Source of the DNA: Dichomitus squalens LYAD-421 SS1
Lineage: Eukaryota > Basidiomycota > Agaricomycetes > Polyporales > Polyporaceae
Length of the DNA: 64,000 nt
NCBI RefSeq assembly: GCF_000275845.1
Contig: NW_006766895.1
Span: forward strand, 378,710 to 442,709
Direction: 5' to 3'
The notes below the pieces were generated by a model. The model was not told the origin of the DNA. It made no database searches and saw only the letters and a list, made by a program, of their open reading frames with translations. The translations under genes were made by a program, and so were the position numbers. Shown in pieces: positions 35,545 through 46,910 of this stretch (position 1 is the stretch's first letter; each line of letters starts with the position of its first letter).

Positions 35545-38500
35545 ATGCATGCCGTCATGAAGCGCCTGACCCACTCCTTCAAGCCTCTCCTCGGTCGCGC
35601 CGGCAGGAGCAAGACATCCAAGACGGGCTCCCATCTCGGTGCTGGCGAGGACCGGAAGCAGGCGCCGGACTCAGTGCCCATGATCGCGGTCATACCGCCG
35701 CTCGAGGACATGCACGTGTACATGGACGAGGACAATCTGGGCAACCTGGTGCGTCGCATCCCCGTTCCTCGAAACACGGAGCGAGGCTAACGAGTTTGTG
35801 CACAACAAGATCATGCGTGATGTCCAGTGCCTCCCGGTCGTTGAGGATATCTTCGTCGCATGCCGCTCGACCACGCTCGCGCACATCTCTACAGAGGAAG
35901 CCGTCGACTCTAAGAGCAACGTGCAACCCTCCGAGCTCACGAAAGCCTCGGAACCCGAGCAGCCGAAGCCGTTGTCCGTCGCGGAACAGAGACGCAAGTT
36001 CATAGCTAGTCTGCCTCTACCTCCACCCCCGCCCATCAAGCCTGCCTGCCAGATGCCCCCAGAGCTCCTCACATGGATGCAGCTCTTCCAAGGGGACATC
36101 CTCGACGACGAAGAGAACGGCGAAGGACGAACGCAGTTCTCCGAGACGCTCAGCACGCAGCAGCTCCTCGTTCTCAGTCTCCTCGGCAAAGGCGCGCAGG
36201 GCAACGTCTATCTCGTCAAGCACCGGTCCAAGATGGTCTTCTACGCGCTAAAGACTATCCCGAAAAGCACGGACAAGAATGGACACTATGCGAACCTGTT
36301 TGCAGAGCAGTTCGCGCTCAAGATGGTGGCGGGCGACCCGCGGTTCGTGAACTTGCAAGGGTCGTTCCAGGATGACGAGTGTTTCTACATCCTGACCGTA
36401 AGTCATTCTTCTCATAATCCGATACTGCGTTATGCTCAATGCGTGTATAGGACTTGTATGCCTACGGCGACCTCAGGAGCGAGATGCGCGAGGTGGGGAA
36501 GTATGGCGAGGAAAAGGCCCGTCGTTACGCCGTCCAGATTGTACGTCTTTCTCGCCTTCCCCGTCATAGTCCCATCATTACTCATTTGCGACACTATGCA
36601 GGCCGTGTCAGTCGAAGCCCTCCACAAGCAACGTATCCTGCACCGCGACCTCAAGCCTGACAACCTCTTCCTCAACTCCCGCCACGACATCATCCTTGGG
36701 GACTTCGGCCTGTGCCGCATTTTCGGACGCTCGATTGCCGAACAGCCGTGGCGTGGGGCTGGAGTCCGGGCGTGGATGCTGCCTGAGGACCATCCCAGTC
36801 AAAAGCAGAGGATGGGTGGAGCGGACAAGGCGAAGAGGGTTTGCGGCACCCCTAGGTACATCGCCCCTGAGGTGTATGGACTGGAGTCGGACGGATGGTA
36901 TTCGTATTCGGCGGATATCTTCTCGTTTGGCGTGATCTTGTATGAGTTGCTGCATGGCAAGGTGCGTCACCATTCTGCGACCCTGTTGGGTACTTTGTGC
37001 TGTGAATTGGCTTGAATAGCTGCCTTTCGGGATGAAGAACGACGACGTTGTCGAGCATCTAGTCGTTCGTACTACTCGCGCCGAGTTAGAGGTCGATCAA
37101 GATGTGAGCGAGGAAGCAGGCGATCTCCTTCGCTTAGTATGTTCCTCTGTTCATCCGGAGCGTGGTGTCGTTGACCGGCTGTTCCAAGATTTTGGCCAAG
37201 GATCCCGGCAAGCGTCCGAGCTGGGCCGAGATCAAGCAGCATGCATGGTTCCGGTCAATGTATGTTCGTCGCGCCTATTCGCTGGATGGAGCTCATTGAC
37301 CTCTACAGCGAATGGGATAACGTCGCACCCAAGTCTCAGCCTCCGACGCCAATCATGTTTGAACACTTTGATCCCGTACGCTCTTCCTCTCATCGACGGT
37401 CATCTCGTAATCATGCCATCATCAGAGTTCTGAGGCCCGGGCCACCAAGTTCGGCAAGCAAACTGCCAACAACGACCCTCCTTACTCTTTCTTCGACTGG
37501 ACTTCCCCTGAGATCCGTTGTCAGCCCTCCGTTTCTACCACCAGCATGTACAAGGTGTCCCGCGACTGGGAGCCGAATGCGGACATCCTCGAGGTCATGG
37601 GGTGGCCGGTAGGCTGCTCCCAGAGCATCTTCGCCACCTGCCCTCCCACGAAGCCTTCGCCCGTACACCGCACTCCCCTTGTCGTCCCTGGTCCTCTCAG
37701 CACACATCAGTCGTCTTCTGCCATCGTCGTTCAAGCGCATTCTGGTGGCCCTGATCCATCCACTTCCGACCCATCGTCAATGTCGCCGACTTCCGCAGTC
37801 TCCCTCAAGGGCAAGAAGGCTCATAGTCAGCATGGAACGAGCAAGCGTAGCACGCATTCAGAGCCCCAGGCTCTGACCCGTGCAGTGTCAGCTCTCCCTG
37901 CTTCCTCTCCTTTCTCTGTTCTTGAGGTAATAGATGAGGCTCCTGTGGCCTCTAGAGCTTCCTCGTTTGACTGCGTTGACATTGCGAAGGCCCTGGACAT
38001 CATGGATTCAGCCATTCTGATTCACACACGCGGCGAGGTTGGTGCACACTGTTCTCGTTGGAGCTCGATGCCGAGTAATGCCAATGTGGATGCGACTATG
38101 ACCATGCCCTCTACTGGCGTCTCTCCCTTTTTCAAGTGCCTGGGCATAGATCGGGCTGCCGACCTCGTCACTGGCTCAATGGCGCTGCAGCCTGTTCGCA
38201 TCCGGAGAGATTCTTCGACCATCCTGCCCTTCTCGGACACCGTCCCACAGACGCTCCTAGACGCTGGTGTAATCAAGAGCATGTCGCTGGCCTCGGTACT
38301 CATGGACACTCCCATCATGCCCTTGCGGTACAGTTCCAGCGCAACATCCTCCAGCTCCCAGGGGTCAGCCGACGACAGCACGTCTTCGACCGCCGGCACC
38401 GGCTCGAGCACCCATTACTGGAGTAGGAACGCAAGCTCATTCTCGCCGTCGTGGGGGTCGTGGGGCAGGTTAAGCAGCCGCGTGAAGGGCTGGTGGTCGT

Positions 38501-38562
38501 CTGTGGCGGGAGCTAAGGAAGCTCGTCGTCGTGAGAAGCGGAGAGCAGCCGCATGGATGTAA
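35545..38562 (+). CDS. Ser/Thr protein kinase with long Ser/Pro-rich C-terminal extension
   Basis: Eight exons (35545-35748, 35810-36397, 36451-36540, 36602-36961, 37020-37136, 37189-37259, 37309-37375, 37426-38562) join to about 877 residues. The kinase domain starts near residue 140. It has the Gly loop LLGKGAQGNVYLV, the VAIK-type Lys in FYALKTI, catalytic loop HRDLKPDN, GDFGLCR (the DFG motif), and activation segment CGTPRYIAPEV. The LSKDPG/PGKRPSWAEIKQHAWF region closes the C-lobe, so all catalytic residues are present and it should be active. A 35-residue insert lies between DFG and the CGTP motif. After the domain come a short AGC-like tail (FFDWTSPEI) and about 330 residues of Ser/Pro/Thr-rich, probably disordered sequence, ending very basic (ARRREKRRAAAWM). 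The overall pattern suggests an AGC-related kinase; no specific orthologue is claimed. The start could also be the ATG at 35557. Confidence 0.85.
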
Positions 38563-38649
38563 TCGAATTTTCCAATGACAGTCGCCGCAGAGCCTTCTTC
38601 TCGGCCATGCTATACGGACGCGTTGCGCTCCATGAGTTCTGATGCGCCT

Positions 38650-39734
38650 GGGTACAGTACATTAAGTTGTATGTTTTCGGCCACAGTGATCTGTCGGTCG
38701 TCGCGTCTCTCGTTCGTCATCCATCTCAGTCCGCTGTTGCCTACCCCTTGCCTCACCAAGCAATAGAAGCCCTCTGCAATGCCACTGTCTGCCTCGGTGA
38801 CAGCTTCCCCTCCAGAGCGTCTACTTGTAAGCAGACAGTTGGTCACGCGTAAATGCCATAAAATTGGCTGACGATCTGCGTATACTCCCTAGCAGTCTGA
38901 TGATACCTTCAACACGCCAGAAATCTCCCCTCCCTTCAGAAGCTGCAACATCGCTACATATGACTTCCAATTCCCAAGCGGGCTGCCGTGTTTCGATCCA
39001 AGTTCACATCTGGAGCCCACGGCCGCTTCTGGAGACAGCTTACCCTTCTGTTACAGAATATTTAGTATTTCGACAACGACGGCTTTCCCTACGTCAATAC
39101 AACCCCAAAGCTCTCCAGTTCGTTGTCATCCAGTAGTAGCATACGTCCACACACGGGCGGTACTATCAAGAGTCGCTCCTCACTTAAGCTGTCTATTGCA
39201 TCATGTGACATTCGTCGGCCGGACATTGTGCAGATTCTCCAGTGGCCGACTCAGCCGCTTCCACATCTTCTCAGCAACCATCCTCGTTGACGCCGCAGTC
39301 GGTCGCCATCGCGAGCTCCTGGACGATGACATCTGCCACAGCTACAGCCTCTTCTCTCTCACCCGGGCCTGAAGGCTACCTCTTCACTCGTAGTGTCCCA
39401 CCACAAACAATCGAGCAGCGGGGGCACGGGCGCGATTGTGGGGGGTGTCATTGGAACATTTACCTTCCTCGCGCTCCTTGCGATACTATTCGCGTCGTTC
39501 GTCGTTCGCCGCCGCCGTAAATCCCTCCAGCCCCCATCTGCCGAGTTCATGTTCATCGTCCGTGGAAGACGAAAGCTGGACATCGATCCGACTTACTGGA
39601 GGGAGACCCCAGCTGAGGACGAGAAGCGGCCTCCTGCCGTTCACGTAACGAGTCCAATGCCTGAGGACGTGCAAGCGTCGGCGGCGATGTGGGAGCGGTA
39701 TGAAGAGACGAGGGAGGAAGGCGGGTACCAGTGA
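38650..39734 (+). pseudogene. Broken copy C of the single-pass membrane protein family
   Basis: This is clearly homologous, in inverted orientation, to copy A (1921-2898). MPLSASVTASPPERLL, FDPSSHLEPT and the complete last exon (GAIVGGVIGTFTFLALLAIL, RRRRKSLQPPSAEFM, ending EEGGYQ) are all recognisable. Several lesions break it. An indel near 39090-39130 moves the Ser-rich stretch out of frame. The donor of the second intron is TTAAGC where copy A has GTGAGC (near 39187). A further frameshift near 39360 separates the ectodomain frame from the membrane-segment frame. The last exon alone is open from about 39393. I treat it as a pseudogene; a shorter transcript of the membrane and tail part cannot be excluded. 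Confidence 0.7.
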
Positions 39735-39849
39735 GCTCGAGTGCACTGAGGTACCATATTGGAAGAGATCACACTATTGCACTGACGAAGTCGCTGACAT
39801 TTCTTCTCACTAGGTGTCTTCATATTCATTACCTGAGACACGCCTATGT

Positions 39850-40191
39850 CTCTGAAAAGAAGGATATGCATTCATCCGACTCGAGTCATTTACTCGTAAA
39901 GGTACCCCTTGCATACGATGTCCTAGTCCGCTTCGTATACTCGCATACGTGCTGAAGATAACGGGCCTTAAACCTTATGTGCGTTTCTATCTACCCCGCT
40001 GCGATGAATTTGACGGTCAACAGACCGGTATGGCTTGCACCCCCCCCCCAGGCATGGCTCCATCAAGATGCGTCACCACGAAACTATTGGCCACCCGTAC
40101 TTCAACGCCCCAAGCAACTCCCGCGAGTATCCAGGGAGCTGTCAAGTGGTCTTATATATATGTGATTGGTATGACTTCTTTTGTATTATAG
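39850..40191 (+). repeat. Shared 'upstream' segment found downstream of copy C
   Basis: Matches the reverse complement of 2990-3300 over its length (CTTGCATACGATGTCCTAG, CGGTCAACAGACCGGTATG, AGGGAGCTGTCAAGTGGTCT), including the TATA-like end. Relative to the gene it lies 3' instead of 5'. A run of nine or so C at 40040 marks one local difference. Confidence 0.65.
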
Positions 40192-40599
40192 GCATCCGTT
40201 CCCTTTGCGAGGTCGTATTAGTTTGTCGATATTAATCTACCACTAATGCGCGTTGAGAATGTGGACTTCACCTATGTCAAAGGAGTGCGGCTTCAATCCC
40301 TTGAAGTATTGCATATAACAAACCGCGTATCGTGCACAGCGCTACGGCAGGTCGTCGAAACCATTAAGGCTAATTTTCGTACCGTATCGTATTAGCGCAA
40401 CCTGCGAATCAAGACAAGCTAAGACATCTGGACTCGAAACACACAAAGATATATGGCGGAGTCCTCCTAGTCCGTGTCCGACGAATTATTTGCATTCGAC
40501 TATGATGGTGTGCATAACTTGACGTGACTACTGGTGATCCTACATATAGGGAAACGATGCACATAGGAGATCTTCCAGAAGAGACTGTCTGAAAGAGTA
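40192..40599. other. Intergenic region
   Basis: No gene or further copy of the membrane-protein family is recognisable after the shared segment; similarity to copy A is lost after about 40170. Confidence 0.4.
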
Positions 40600-41018
40600 C
40601 TAGGTTCGGAGGGTGCGTATGCAGATGTCATCAACAATGATGTCAGAGATGAAGAGGCCCTCGGTAAAAGTCAGCGACTTGTCAGCCTCGCCGAACCCGA
40701 CGCGTACCACATCATTGTCCCAATCAAGGATAGCCATTCGTGAGGTATTGACCATTGTCCGCGGAAAGGATGGCATGCTGCCAACACTGACATGGTCGGA
40801 GCTCCATGTGATGGGAGGCATTCCTGAAGACAGATCTGCATACAATTGGCACGGCACAAAGAACAAGATGCGGACATTAATCGCTGTACATACAAAGCAG
40901 GCCGATATTGTGTACAGTGGAGAGCTATTCAGAGACATTGTCGTTCGTAGGGCGCGCTGGCAAATGACATTGATAGCGATGTCAGTCATTGGAGGTGGAA
41001 GAGCCCCTGAGGAAGAGA
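40600..41018 (-). repeat. Partial tandem copy of the neighbouring gene's 3' end
   Basis: The string DWDNDVV followed by a GTACG donor and, after a short intron-like stretch, a GLF...DI...I...LRT exon occurs here (about 40600-40720). It also occurs about 360 bp upstream at the end of the gene at 41019-41750. At the DNA level GACAATGATGT(T/G)GTACG and GG(G/C)CTCTTCA/C are shared. One of the two is the ancestral end. In the distal copy the spliced frame stays open to a TAG (DICIRTLRT), whereas in the proximal copy it stops after GLFHLQ. Confidence 0.55.
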
Positions 41019-41750
41019 TCAGCGGTCTCTCAGCTCGGCAGCGATATTGAGACGTACAACATCATTGTCCCAGTCGAACCACCATTGTGCCTTGAGTGAT
41101 CTACGCCCCTCAACCTCGGCTAGAGCATCCTTTATAGTCTTTATGACCTTCTCGTCGTCAGGGCAGTATGCGTATCGTTCGTCGAAGTTGTAGTTCGTCC
41201 ACAGAGATACAATACCATCCCACTCCAAGCTGAATGGACGGCCGTGATTAAGGCCAAAGTGGCACTTCCCCTCAGGTCCTTGACCATCAGGAAGGAGGAT
41301 ATAGACATCGCGAAGACCTGCATATCCTCGTTGGCTGCTAACCACTCATCGGTGAGCTCGGCCATGTCAAGCACCGACCGACCACCGAACTCCTCTCTGT
41401 CTTCTTCTGGGATGTCAACGGGTAGGTGGCGATGGCAGACGTAATCCAGTGCGTATGTCCGAGTAAACGGGAAGCCATAGTGGTAGAGCGGGGGTTTACG
41501 GTCAGGACCGGGGAGGAGCTTCCTCGGAAGGACATCCCGAGGAGGCCGGTTTGCCATGAGCCTCTTCCATCTCTACATTGAGAAGCCAGTCAGTCGAACA
41601 GAACGAACAGGCAGGAATATGACTTACGACTTCTTGAGCCTTCTCTGCAGCCTCCGTATACCTATCGCCACGTTCGCGATCCCACTCGTACAGATACTGG
41701 CCGTTCTCCCAATAAGCGGAATTTTTCACGTCCGTGACTGTGTTAGGCAT
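41019..41750 (-). CDS. Hypothetical protein, unknown family
   Basis: I do not recognise the product. ATG at 41750 starts MPNTVTDVKNSAYWENG. The first intron (GTAAGT...CAATGTAG, about 41577-41630) joins to RWKRLMANRPPRDVLPRKL. A 44-bp intron, 41335-41378, restores the frame to RGYAGLRDVYILLPDGQG. The last exon ends at 41019 (NIAAELRDR), or is spliced at the GTACGT after DWDNDV. The protein is about 200 residues, acidic, rich in aromatic residues, with no membrane segment or signal peptide. Its 3' end is duplicated downstream. It lies about 330 bp 3' of the laccase stop codon's side and on the same strand. Confidence 0.5.
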
Positions 41751-42084
41751 GGGGGTGAGAAGAGATGCGTGCCAGCGTAAAGATCCCAAGTTCTATGAGG
41801 CGCTGGAGATCCCATCTCTGGCCCCGGCCCACGGCCCGGGAGAGCCAGACCTTCTCAGCGCTCCGTTCCGCCTTCAGTACTCCTTCACAACGCTCAGAAC
41901 TGTTGGAAGGAACCTCGATGCACACGCTATTCATAACGACCTATGTGGTAGCAACATAGCTTGGGAATCCATGATCTTATTCATAAAAGCAGCGATTAAT
42001 GTCGAATACGTTACGAATCGACTTTGTCGCCACTGTCCCTGGCCGGGTCTACACGAACACGGTCGGGATGCGTCTCGTGTGTTC

Positions 42085-44178
42085 TCAATAGTCGTCAGAC
42101 GAGAGCGCGTCGTATACAGGACAAAGGTCTGACCAGGCATGGGGAGCCGGGTCGGCAGACTTGACGTCCGGGATGTCCTCAGCCATAACAACGGCGAACC
42201 CAGTGTCGAGATGGGAATCGATGTGGCAGTGGAGGAACCACGGGCCAGGGTTGTCGGTTCGGAAGCGAATCGTGACATTGTCGGTGGTGCTGTTACCAGT
42301 CGAGACCGTGTCACGCCAGACTGGGTTGTCATAGTTGTATGCAGTTGAGCCGGCGCTGCGGACCACAGCGAAGCTAAGCTGTAAGGAAGATCAGCTTGAG
42401 GGATTGGACGAAGGATAACATTGCGGGAGGACTTACACCGTGCAGATGGATTGGATGGGGGAAACCCACAGCACTAGCGGACGTAGGGAAACTGATCTCG
42501 ATGGATGAGTGCATCGGAAGCGCATATATGCTGTTGCGTGGCATGAGGTCCTGCGCGGACTGCGCCCCGCTCAGAATCTGCAGCAAGACAGGAGTGGTTG
42601 GAGGAACAAAGGAGACATTGTTGATGTAGTAGTTATAGCTGCTTTTGTTAAAACTGAAACGCATGCTGATAGCCTTGTCGACACCATCCTTCGTAGGAGT
42701 GCCAGGCTGAACGACGGGATTAGTAGGTAGCCTATGAGAAAGGACACCATAGGAGCCATTGCAACTGACCGTCTTTCTTGGGACGAGAGGGTGCAGATCG
42801 ACTTCATTGAGAAGGTTCTGGGTCGCCTGCTGGGACGTCTTGGGTTCGACGGGAGGTGCCCCATCGTAGCGCAAGATTGCTGAATTATAGCCTTCTGTGT
42901 AGCCGACGAGTTTACCGTCATTGGGATGGGCTCGGATCCAATAATTGCCAATCGTCTGGTTCGCAGTGAGCTGTTTACATTGGTTCATTATGCCTCACTT
43001 TTTAAAGCAGACTACCTCAAAGAGATACTCACGACGACCGAGTACCGCTGAGAAGAAAATATCTGGATGGCGTTGATGGTGACAGGCTGAGTCTCAATGC
43101 CATCGGTTTCTATGACGGTTAAGTCGTGATTGTCAATGCTGAAGACGAAGTTTGGGTCGCATGATATCGAAACCAGGCGTAAGCGGTAGCTATGGATCTG
43201 CACTCAGTATGATTCCAGGATTATGAACTCGATACGAGCCTACCGCTTCCCCCAAGTCACTGAGATCACTGCGAGTTCAGCTGTTGGCGTCTCGCGGCTA
43301 CGACCTCGACCGTTGATGAGAGTTGCGTCGAACCCAGTTCCGGGCACCGCATTACTGCAATGTGATATTATCACCAACGGATCCAATGGCACAATGACGG
43401 TTCGCACTCACGGGAAGATGAAACCGACTTTGGCAGCAAGGTGGTACCAATCCGCAAGGGTGATCACAGTCGAGTCTATTGCACGTAAGCATCATCTCTG
43501 CCGTGAGCACGTCACTGAAATTCACCGTCGTCAACGTCGTAAAGAGAAGCGTGAGGATCCTCAGGGTCGTAGATGACGAGTGGGCCTCTCAGACCATCAC
43601 AATACTGAGTCGAGAGGTGGCTATGATACCAGAAAGTACCTACGGGAAAGGACGTAAGTATTACGGGGCATACAGGGGTGTCTATCTTACCGGCCTGACC
43701 ACGGACCTGGAAGTCATACAAGAATGAGTTCCCGCTGGCGATTGGACACTGGTTGACAAATGCCGCCCCGTCCGCCCAATTCGTACCCTTTTGAGTGATG
43801 CCATGCCAATGCTGAACAAACATTATATGAGCAAGATACGTGGACAGAGTTCAGATATACCATACAACACTGGTCGTCTTGTTCATAGTATGGTTAGTCA
43901 ATCGGTTGATGACGTTGATTTGGAAGCGATCGCCCTGTAAGCAAGCAAAAAGATAATCAGAAATCCTAGACGTAACTAAATGCTGTCGGGTGAACCTTGT
44001 TGCCAGTGATGAGCGGCCCGGGAAAGACGCCATTCATTACAATCGCAGGGCGAGGGAAGTTGTCCGGAGCTATGTTGGCGTTGGAGATGATCAGATCAGC
44101 ATTGGGTCCGATGCCCGCAATTGCAAAGACGGCAAACAGGATAGTGATGAAGCTGAGCAGAAATGGGGAATTCGCCAT
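42085..44178 (-). CDS. lcc: Laccase (multicopper oxidase, EC 1.10.3.2)
   Basis: A signal peptide ([20 protein letters not shown], cleaved near AIAGIGPNA) precedes three cupredoxin domains. The copper signatures are all present: L1 [16 protein letters not shown]2 [20 protein letters not shown]3 HPIHLHG and L4 [20 protein letters not shown]. All ten copper His and the type-1 Cys are there. The residue ten after that Cys is Phe, the non-coordinating type associated with higher redox potential. About nine short introns interrupt the gene, for example one inside L3 right after HLHG, and the frames join throughout to TGA at 42085. Two local changes are unusual: Leu follows the L3 HLHG where His is normal, and Ser replaces the common Phe in HCHIDFHL. 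Neither is a copper ligand. Laccases oxidise phenols with reduction of O2 to water, in lignin turnover, pigment or development. A TATA box lies 83 bp upstream. Confidence 0.95.
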
Positions 44179-44260
44179 GGTGAGCCCTAGTTGAGAAAGG
44201 CGCTCGAAGGTGATCGTAGGGCTGGAGTTAGGGACGTCGATGCGAGTCTGCCGATTGATT

Positions 44261-44268
44261 CTTTTATA
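44261..44268 (-). promoter_or_regulatory. TATA box of the laccase gene
   Basis: TATAAAAG on the minus strand, about 83 bp upstream of the ATG at 44178, in an AT-rich patch. Confidence 0.6.
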
Positions 44269-45233
44269 TTATATCGTATAAGCGACGATGGGCGCGCCAG
44301 TGGAAAGAAAAGTACTGGCTCACGCTGCGGATTAGGCGGCCTCCACATGACGCTCGATGATAGTAAAGGCCCATAACGCCTGGTACCAGTGCCATAGTAC
44401 CGGTGAATATACCGCGACCTGGATCTACTACAGCCGGCCGTGGCGCGAGTGCTACGGATCGTGCAAAGATCGGCCTCGTCAATATTGTGACCTAAAAGAC
44501 GTGGTCGTACCATGTATAGGCGTCCGAAGTATAAAACTAGTAGGCCTTCTGAACTTTAGCAATGTTCTAGCGCGCGCGAATCTACTACGAGACTGGAGGT
44601 GCTTACCATCGCCTCCTTGTGCTCCTGCAGCAGAACCTCATAGAGAAATCCTTGGCGTGAAGTTACTCTCAGGCTTTCAACAGCACTGCGCTGGTGGTGT
44701 CCAAGGCGACCGACGTTGATAAAGTCTATTAGGACAGTTCCTGGGAGCGTTCACGAGTGCAGAACGTTGTAGATACAGTAGAAGAGGCGCACATAGATAC
44801 CACGGCAACGCACCATCCTTGAACCTTACGCTAGTGAGCCCTGGGTTGGAATGCGCTATTGCTGTTCGCAGTGCTATCAGGTACACACGTAGGACGACCT
44901 ACATGACCTATCAGCTGGTGGTGATTCGCCCACTGAACAACATGAAGATAAGGACTCAACATCGCTCTATTGAGATACAAGACGGGAACCGCTCGACATA
45001 TTAGCATAGGAGAGTCCAAGAGCATAGAGACGTGAACGTTTGAACCGTAGTCTAAAGACTAAGCATGTTGAAATGTGGCGCATAGTCAGGCAGTGCATTA
45101 TAACAATTACGTAAGATGATAACCTATAAGGGAATACAGTGGACATCCGTCAAGCACAGCAGAAACCCGGGAGAACTATGGCAAGGTGCAATAAAGAGAA
45201 GCGAGCACGGCGGAACGGCGGTGCGCAGGGTAT
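44269..45233. other. Intergenic region
   Basis: Contains the laccase promoter and the 3' flank of the zinc-finger gene. No further gene or repeat recognised. Confidence 0.4.
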
Positions 45234-46817
45234 TCAGACATTCCAGCCGGACCCGTTCAAGATGTTGTCGATCCAAGAGAGATCGTCCGAGGTTGCAGGC
45301 GCTTCGCTGGCCGTCGTAGGGGGTTCTGGAAAAGCTTCTCGGAACATAGCGTCCAAAGCAGCTTGTCCGTCTAGAGCCCCAACATCGCCATACACGGCGC
45401 CGTGCATTGGCATCGCACTAAGCTCTGACGGCTGGGACAGTGCGACCGGCGCGGACACGGTGGAATGATGGGTCGCAGCAGGCAAGTTCCGAGGGGATTG
45501 TGCGGGCACAACCATGTGCGTTCCAAGTGAAGAAGAGCGGGAGCCCTGGAAGTCGCCTGAGCTGTAGGATGCGCCAGCGGATCGAAGGAATTCTTGGTAC
45601 TCTGGGATTACAGGAATGAAAGTTGGGGGTGTGACGACCCGTTTCCGACGGTCCCTCCGTGATGCCTTTCTGGAGCGAGCGGTAGAAGACGCATCAGTGG
45701 ACGCTTGCGGATACGGCGTGTACCGGACGCTCTGGGAGGTCGAGGTGAGACAGCGAGAAGACTGGCTGCCGGAGGCCATATGTCCGATCGTGGGAAGGGG
45801 CGTCGACGGGTCAAGGGGTGCAGGGGCAAAAGAGAATATGAGGCGCTGGTGCGCCTCCTTGACGCGCGGGTTATGGCGACAGTCACGGGCAAAGCCGTGC
45901 ATACGACTGTACGCATCTTTGCGCGCCTCATATCCACAGTACACGCAGCTAAGCCTGCGTAAGTTGAGATGACAGTCCTCGATGTGCTTCTTCAAGCTAC
46001 CGAGTTTCGCAACCGTGGTGCAATGGTCCCACAAACATTTCACCTTGTCGCGGTCCTTGGACGCGTAAAGATCTCGCCGGTGCGGCCCGCCGTCCTTGCT
46101 GATGTGATCCGACCACATCTTGTCGATCCTGTGGTATTCAGTGCAATCTCCCCACTGGCAGCGCATTTGTACGAATGGGGGCACGACTTCTTCATCCTCT
46201 TCTGGGCTGAAACCAGGAAAAAGGAACTCGTAGGGCGGCCAAATTTCCTCGGGAGCGGCGTCACCCGCGTCCTCTCTCTGGATATTCGTGGTGCCGCATG
46301 CACCAAGATTGCCAGTGGCTGTAGGCGGTGTTTGGGATGAATCGAGATCGGACGTGAGAACGGGTTCCATAGAGCTGTTGGCGGAGCTAACGAACAGGTC
46401 TTGAGCATTGATACGGATGTCCTCATAACAAGTGGCTGCTTGAGACTTACCTGAACACACTGGTGCCCCCTCCACGCGCCAGGTCGTTGAGGAAAAAGTC
46501 AACTGGAAATCCATCGACGGGGAGAGGAAGATAGTCTACTGAGCTGCACTGGTGGTTGGATAGAGTTTACCAAGTATGGCAGACATTACTCACCTCTCGT
46601 GTGTAGCATGCGACACCCCGTCCTGGGATCCGTGGGTATAAACGTCGAATTCGGCCAAGAGACTGTCGATGCTCGAATATGAAAAGAGAGCGTCATTGGG
46701 GAGGGCGTTGTAGACATCGCTTGCTGAGATGTTGCTGTAGACGCGAAGGTGTGAGAGTCGCATCACAGTCCGACAAACTGTTCTCTACCTCTGCTCGAAA
46801 CCGAAGTCAATGTCCAT
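45234..46817 (-). CDS. C2H2-type zinc-finger protein, putative transcription regulator
   Basis: Start ATG at 46817 (MDIDFGFEQ) on the minus strand. Successive introns ending ...CTACAG, ...CAGTGCAG and ...GTTCGTTAG join SNISASDVYNALPNDALF, SSVDYLPLPVDGFPVDFF and SSANSSMEPVLT in frame to the long last exon, which stops at 45234. Cys/His pairs define two C2H2-like fingers and a third Cys cluster: RCQWGDCTEY followed by DHISKDGGPH; KCLWDHCTTVAKL followed by LKKHIEDCH; and CVYCGYEARKDAY followed by MHGFARDCRH. A basic stretch after the fingers (SRKASRRDRRKR) could be a nuclear localisation signal. The remaining C-terminus is Ser/Pro-rich and ends acidic (SDDLSWIDNILNGSGW), reminiscent of an activation domain. 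The short LDEFD-type N-terminus is also acidic. DNA targets cannot be inferred. Confidence 0.8.
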
Positions 46818-46900
46818 GGTGACTGTGAGAGATTGAAAAAGGGTGGATAGCTGCGTTTGAGGAGCGATTTGTGGTGGACAGAAGAGGATGTGTTGCGGCG

Positions 46901-46910
46901 CTTATATACC
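46901..46910 (-). promoter_or_regulatory. TATA box of the zin-finger gene
   Basis: GGTATATAAG on the minus strand, about 85-95 bp upstream of the ATG at 46817. Confidence 0.6.
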
